From NCBI GenBank assembly GCA_018902795.1, contig JAHIQD010000002.1:186001-250000 (forward strand): a stretch of 64,000 bases of DNA, written 5' to 3'. This DNA comes from Bacteroidota bacterium (GTDB taxonomy: Bacteria; Bacteroidota; Bacteroidia; Flavobacteriales; Weeksellaceae). Shown here in pieces: positions 61,268 through 64,000 of the stretch. Every line of letters begins with the position of its first letter. Positions within the stretch are counted from its first letter, which is position 1. The position numbers and the translations under genes were made by a program. The notes below the pieces were generated by a model. The model was given only the letters and a program-made list of their open reading frames with translations. It made no database searches and was not told the origin of the DNA.

Positions 61268-62035
61268 TTATCCTCTGTCGATATTGGCCGACATGTATTC
61301 GCGGTTCATTCTGGCAATTACTTCCAGGGAGATTCCTTTCGGGCATTCTACTTCACATGCACCGGTATTGGAACAGTTTCCGAATCCTTCTTCGTCCATT
61401 GCTTTTACCATATTAAGCACTCTTCTCTGCGCTTCAACGCGTCCTTGAGGCAACAATGCGTACTGAGAAACTTTAGCTCCGACAAACAGCATTGCTGAAC
61501 CGTTTTTACACGTTGCTACACAGGCACCGCATCCAATACACGCAGCAGCATCCATTGCTTTGTCTGCATCATCTTTAGGAACGGGAATCGCGTTAGCGTC
61601 CAAAGTGTTTCCTGAAGTATTTACGGAAATAAATCCTCCCGCAGCCATTATTTTGTCGAAAGCACTTCTGTCAACCACCAAATCTTTGATCACCGGGAAA
61701 GCAGCGCTTCTCCATGGTTCGATATGAATGGTTTCGCCATCTTTGAACATTCTCATATGCAGCTGGCAAGTGGTGATTCCTGTATCCGGACCGTGCGCTC
61801 TGCCATTAATGTAGAGGGAGCACATCCCGCAGATTCCTTCACGGCAGTCGTGATCGAAAGCGATCGGTTCTTTTCCTTCATTAATCAGATTCTCATTGAG
61901 CATATCCAACATTTCGAGGAAAGAAGAATCTGTGGAAACGTCTGAAATTTTATAGGTTTCAAACTGTCCTTTAACTTTATTATTTTTCTGTCTCCAAATT
62001 TTCAGAGTCAGGTTTAAGCCTTTTTTTGCACTCAT
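61268..62035 (-). CDS. sdhB: Succinate dehydrogenase/fumarate reductase iron-sulfur subunit
   Basis: The 255-residue electron-transfer subunit of complex II. Cysteine patterns for the three clusters are seen: [2Fe-2S] CREGICGMC ... TC, then [11 protein letters not shown] and [14 protein letters not shown] for the [4Fe-4S] and [3Fe-4S] clusters. The sequence is of the B-type (Bacteroidetes) succinate:quinone reductase. It follows sdhA by 23 bp. It ends before a strong terminator, so it is the last gene of the operon. Confidence 0.97.
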   Translation of the reverse strand: MSAKKGLNLTLKIWRQKNNKVKGQFETYKISDVSTDSSFLEMLDMLNENLINEGKEPIAFDHDCREGICGMCSLYINGRAHGPDTGITTCQLHMRMFKDGETIHIEPWRSAAFPVIKDLVVDRSAFDKIMAAGGFISVNTSGNTLDANAIPVPKDDADKAMDAAACIGCGACVATCKNGSAMLFVGAKVSQYALLPQGRVEAQRRVLNMVKAMDEEGFGNCSNTGACEVECPKGISLEVIARMNREYMSANIDRG

Positions 62036-62058
62036 TTTATTATTTACTTTTTTGGAGA

Positions 62059-64000
62059 TTATTTATAACTTCTGGTTTTAACTTCAATGTTTTCATAAAT
62101 CAGGTCTTCTTTATGCATCACTTCCTGATTAATGTCCGCACCCTGATATTCCCAGGCTGCAACATATTTGAAATTCATATCATCTCTTTCCGCTTCTCCT
62201 TCCGGAGTTGCATGATCCCAACGGAAATGACCTCCACAGGATTCCTCTCTCTTCAAAGCATCAATTGCCATCAGCTGTCCAAGTTCAAGAAAATCTGCAA
62301 CCCTGAATGCTTTTTCCAGTTCAGGATTCATTTCGTTAGCTTCACCCGGAACTCTTACATCTTTCCAAAATTCATCTCTTACCTCAGCAATTTCTTTAAT
62401 GGCTTCTCTTAAACCTTCAGGAGTTCTTCCCATTCCTACTTTATTCCACATAATGTGTCCTAATTTCTTGTGGAAATGATCTACTGAATGAGTTCCTTTA
62501 TTGTTAATGAAGAAATTGATTTTATCCTGAACTTCTTTTTCAGCAGCATCAAAATCTGCAGTGTTTGTTGGAATTGCACCTGTTCTAATATCTGCTGAAA
62601 GATAATCAGCAATCGTATAAGGAAGTACAAAATAACCGTCTGCCAAGCCCTGCATCAGTGCAGAAGCTCCTAATCTGTTCGCTCCGTGATCAGAGAAATT
62701 AGCTTCTCCAAGTACGAAACATCCCGGAATAGTCGACTGCAGATTATAGTCAACCCAAACGCCGCCCATGGTATAATGAACCGCCGGATAAATTTTCATT
62801 GGAGTTACATATGGATTTTCCCCAGTGATTTTTTCATACATCACAAAAAGGTTTCCGTATTTTTCTTCAATCCATGCTTTTCCCAAATCATAAATTTGCT
62901 GATCGGTAGGATTGTGAATGTTTTTTTCAATAGCCGCTTCCCGACCTTTCTTAGTAATTTCTGTCGAGAAATCAAGATAAACACCTTCTTTGGTGTCGTT
63001 ATTTTCAATTCCGTAACCGGCATCACATCTTTCTTTCGCTGCTCTGGAAGCAACGTCACGCGGCACCAAGTTTCCGAAAGCCGGATATCTTCTTTCCAGA
63101 TAATAATCGCGGTTTTCTTCAGCAATATTTTCAGGTTTTAATTTCCCGGCACGAATTGCTTCTGCGTCTTCAATATTTTTAGGAACCCAGATTCTTCCTG
63201 AGTTTCTTAAAGATTCCGACATCAGAGTCAGTTTTGACTGCTGCGTTCCGTGAACAGGAATACAGGTCGGGTGAATCTGTACATAACAAGGATTTGCGAA
63301 ATACGCTCCTTTTTTATGAATTTTCCACGATGCAGAAACGTTGGATCCCATTGCGTTCGTAGAAAGGAAATATACGTTACCGTATCCACCGGAAGCAATT
63401 ACAACAGCATGTGCCGAGTGTCTTTCGATTTCTCCGGTTACTAAATTTCTTGCGATAATCCCTCTTGCTTTTCCGTCAACAATTACCAGTTCAAGCATTT
63501 CGTGACGGTTGTACATTTTAATTCTGCCTTTCCCGATTTGACGGCTCATGGCAGAGTAAGCTCCTAATAAAAGCTGTTGCCCGGTTTGTCCTTTAGCATA
63601 AAAAGTTCTTTTTACCTGAACACCACCGAAAGACCTGTTATCAAGCTGGCCGCCGTACTCTCTTCCGAAAGGTACGCCCTGCGCAACACACTGGTCAATA
63701 ATATTTGCAGATACTTCCGCCAAACGGTAAACATTGGATTCTCTTGCGCGGTAATCTCCACCTTTAATGGTGTCGTAAAACAACCTGTAAGTTGAATCTC
63801 CGTCTCCCTGATAATTTTTTGCAGCATTAATCCCACCTTGAGCTGCGATAGAGTGCGCTCTTCTTGGGGAATCCTGATAACAGAATGCTTTTACGTTGTA
63901 GCCCTGTTCAGCGAGAGTTGCTGCAGCAGAACCTCCAGCCAAACCTGTTCCTACAACGATGATATCAATTTTATCACGGTTGTTTGGTGCAACAAGGTTC
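62059..64000 (-). CDS. sdhA: Succinate dehydrogenase/fumarate reductase flavoprotein subunit, 5' end outside
   Basis: About 646 residues are in the window; the start is beyond 64000. Just inside the right edge is the FAD dinucleotide motif [10 protein letters not shown] after DKIDIIVV. The [20 protein letters not shown] block near RRAHS is the covalent-FAD/substrate region, with [20 protein letters not shown] and a [14 protein letters not shown] segment downstream. The C-terminal [13 protein letters not shown] fits. The membrane anchor sdhC would be upstream, outside the window. Confidence 0.97.
   Translation of the reverse strand, partial: NLVAPNNRDKIDIIVVGTGLAGGSAAATLAEQGYNVKAFCYQDSPRRAHSIAAQGGINAAKNYQGDGDSTYRLFYDTIKGGDYRARESNVYRLAEVSANIIDQCVAQGVPFGREYGGQLDNRSFGGVQVKRTFYAKGQTGQQLLLGAYSAMSRQIGKGRIKMYNRHEMLELVIVDGKARGIIARNLVTGEIERHSAHAVVIASGGYGNVYFLSTNAMGSNVSASWKIHKKGAYFANPCYVQIHPTCIPVHGTQQSKLTLMSESLRNSGRIWVPKNIEDAEAIRAGKLKPENIAEENRDYYLERRYPAFGNLVPRDVASRAAKERCDAGYGIENNDTKEGVYLDFSTEITKKGREAAIEKNIHNPTDQQIYDLGKAWIEEKYGNLFVMYEKITGENPYVTPMKIYPAVHYTMGGVWVDYNLQSTIPGCFVLGEANFSDHGANRLGASALMQGLADGYFVLPYTIADYLSADIRTGAIPTNTADFDAAEKEVQDKINFFINNKGTHSVDHFHKKLGHIMWNKVGMGRTPEGLREAIKEIAEVRDEFWKDVRVPGEANEMNPELEKAFRVADFLELGQLMAIDALKREESCGGHFRWDHATPEGEAERDDMNFKYVAAWEYQGADINQEVMHKEDLIYENIEVKTRSYK

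Noticed and set aside
1..64000. tRNA, rRNA, CRISPR, transposase or integrase genes
   Set aside because: None recognised on either strand after reading the intergenic gaps; no clover-leaf or insertion-sequence end was convincing.

Overview
The window is A+T-rich bacterial chromosome from a member of Bacteroidetes, most likely Flavobacteriia of the Chryseobacterium/Kaistella/Epilithonimonas kind (Weeksellaceae). Support: type IX secretion (T9SS) type A and type B C-terminal sorting domains, many TAnnTTTG promoter elements typical of the phylum, L13-S9-S2 ribosomal genes, a fused isobutyryl-CoA mutase, and several lineage-restricted protein families (DUF4252, GIN/DUF2807, DUF4407, DUF6048/DUF6452 and a DUF6759-like family). 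I see no rRNA, tRNA, CRISPR array, transposase or prophage. Most of the window is ordinary core and niche genes; the accessory material is secreted and surface proteins.

Layout. 1-5 kb: tail of a DUF4130 protein, a Na+/H+ antiporter, a hydroxynitrile-lyase-like cupin, a zinc alcohol dehydrogenase and a periplasmic phosphodiesterase. 5-14 kb: two giant paralogous T9SS type B surface proteins with an IgGFc-binding-like N-terminus; one has three copies of a roughly 250-residue module and the other one copy. 14-17.5 kb (minus): coaE, a metallo-beta-lactamase-fold hydrolase, a PaiB-like protein and ruvB. 17.6-23.8 kb (plus): hutI, then a phenylacetate cluster paaB-paaC-[coiled-coil ORF]-paaD-paaG-paaH-[two tiny membrane proteins]-paaI, with no paaA, paaE, paaZ, paaJ or paaK in the window. 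23.9-27 kb: an ECF sigma factor, an overlapping membrane regulator, a DUF4252+GIN protein and a DUF4252 lipoprotein, read here as a self-contained envelope regulatory operon of unknown function. 27-29.5 kb: a secreted protein bracketed by two identical 31-bp terminators, a GC-rich palindromic element, and guaB.

29.5-32 kb: a small DUF6759-like lipoprotein and a three-gene minus-strand operon of two secreted tail-collar-domain proteins and a T9SS cargo protein. 32-36 kb: a nirK-FGE/SUMF1-like-SCO operon (copper nitrite reductase and probable accessory proteins) and an OFA-type MFS transporter. 36-44 kb: DUF4407 protein, ruvC, M16 peptidase, outer membrane barrel, MBL hydrolase and serine hydrolase. 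43.8-47.2 kb: icmF. 47.4-49.8 kb: a small membrane protein, then rplM-rpsI-rpsB, with a terminator and no tsf after rpsB. 49.9-53 kb (minus): two DUF6759-like paralogs flanking trmB, and a carboxypeptidase-regulatory-like protein. 53-64 kb (minus): a T9SS-exported metzincin protease, the DUF6048-DUF6452-rlmD cluster, a small membrane protein, a thioredoxin-fold lipoprotein without the CxxC, and sdhB-sdhA running off the right edge.

The best candidates for undescribed biology are the ECF sigma/DUF4252/GIN operon, the extra small proteins embedded in the paa operon, the paired tail-collar operon, the DUF6759-like family around trmB, and the two modular T9SS giants. All domain names come from reading motifs by eye; no database search was run.
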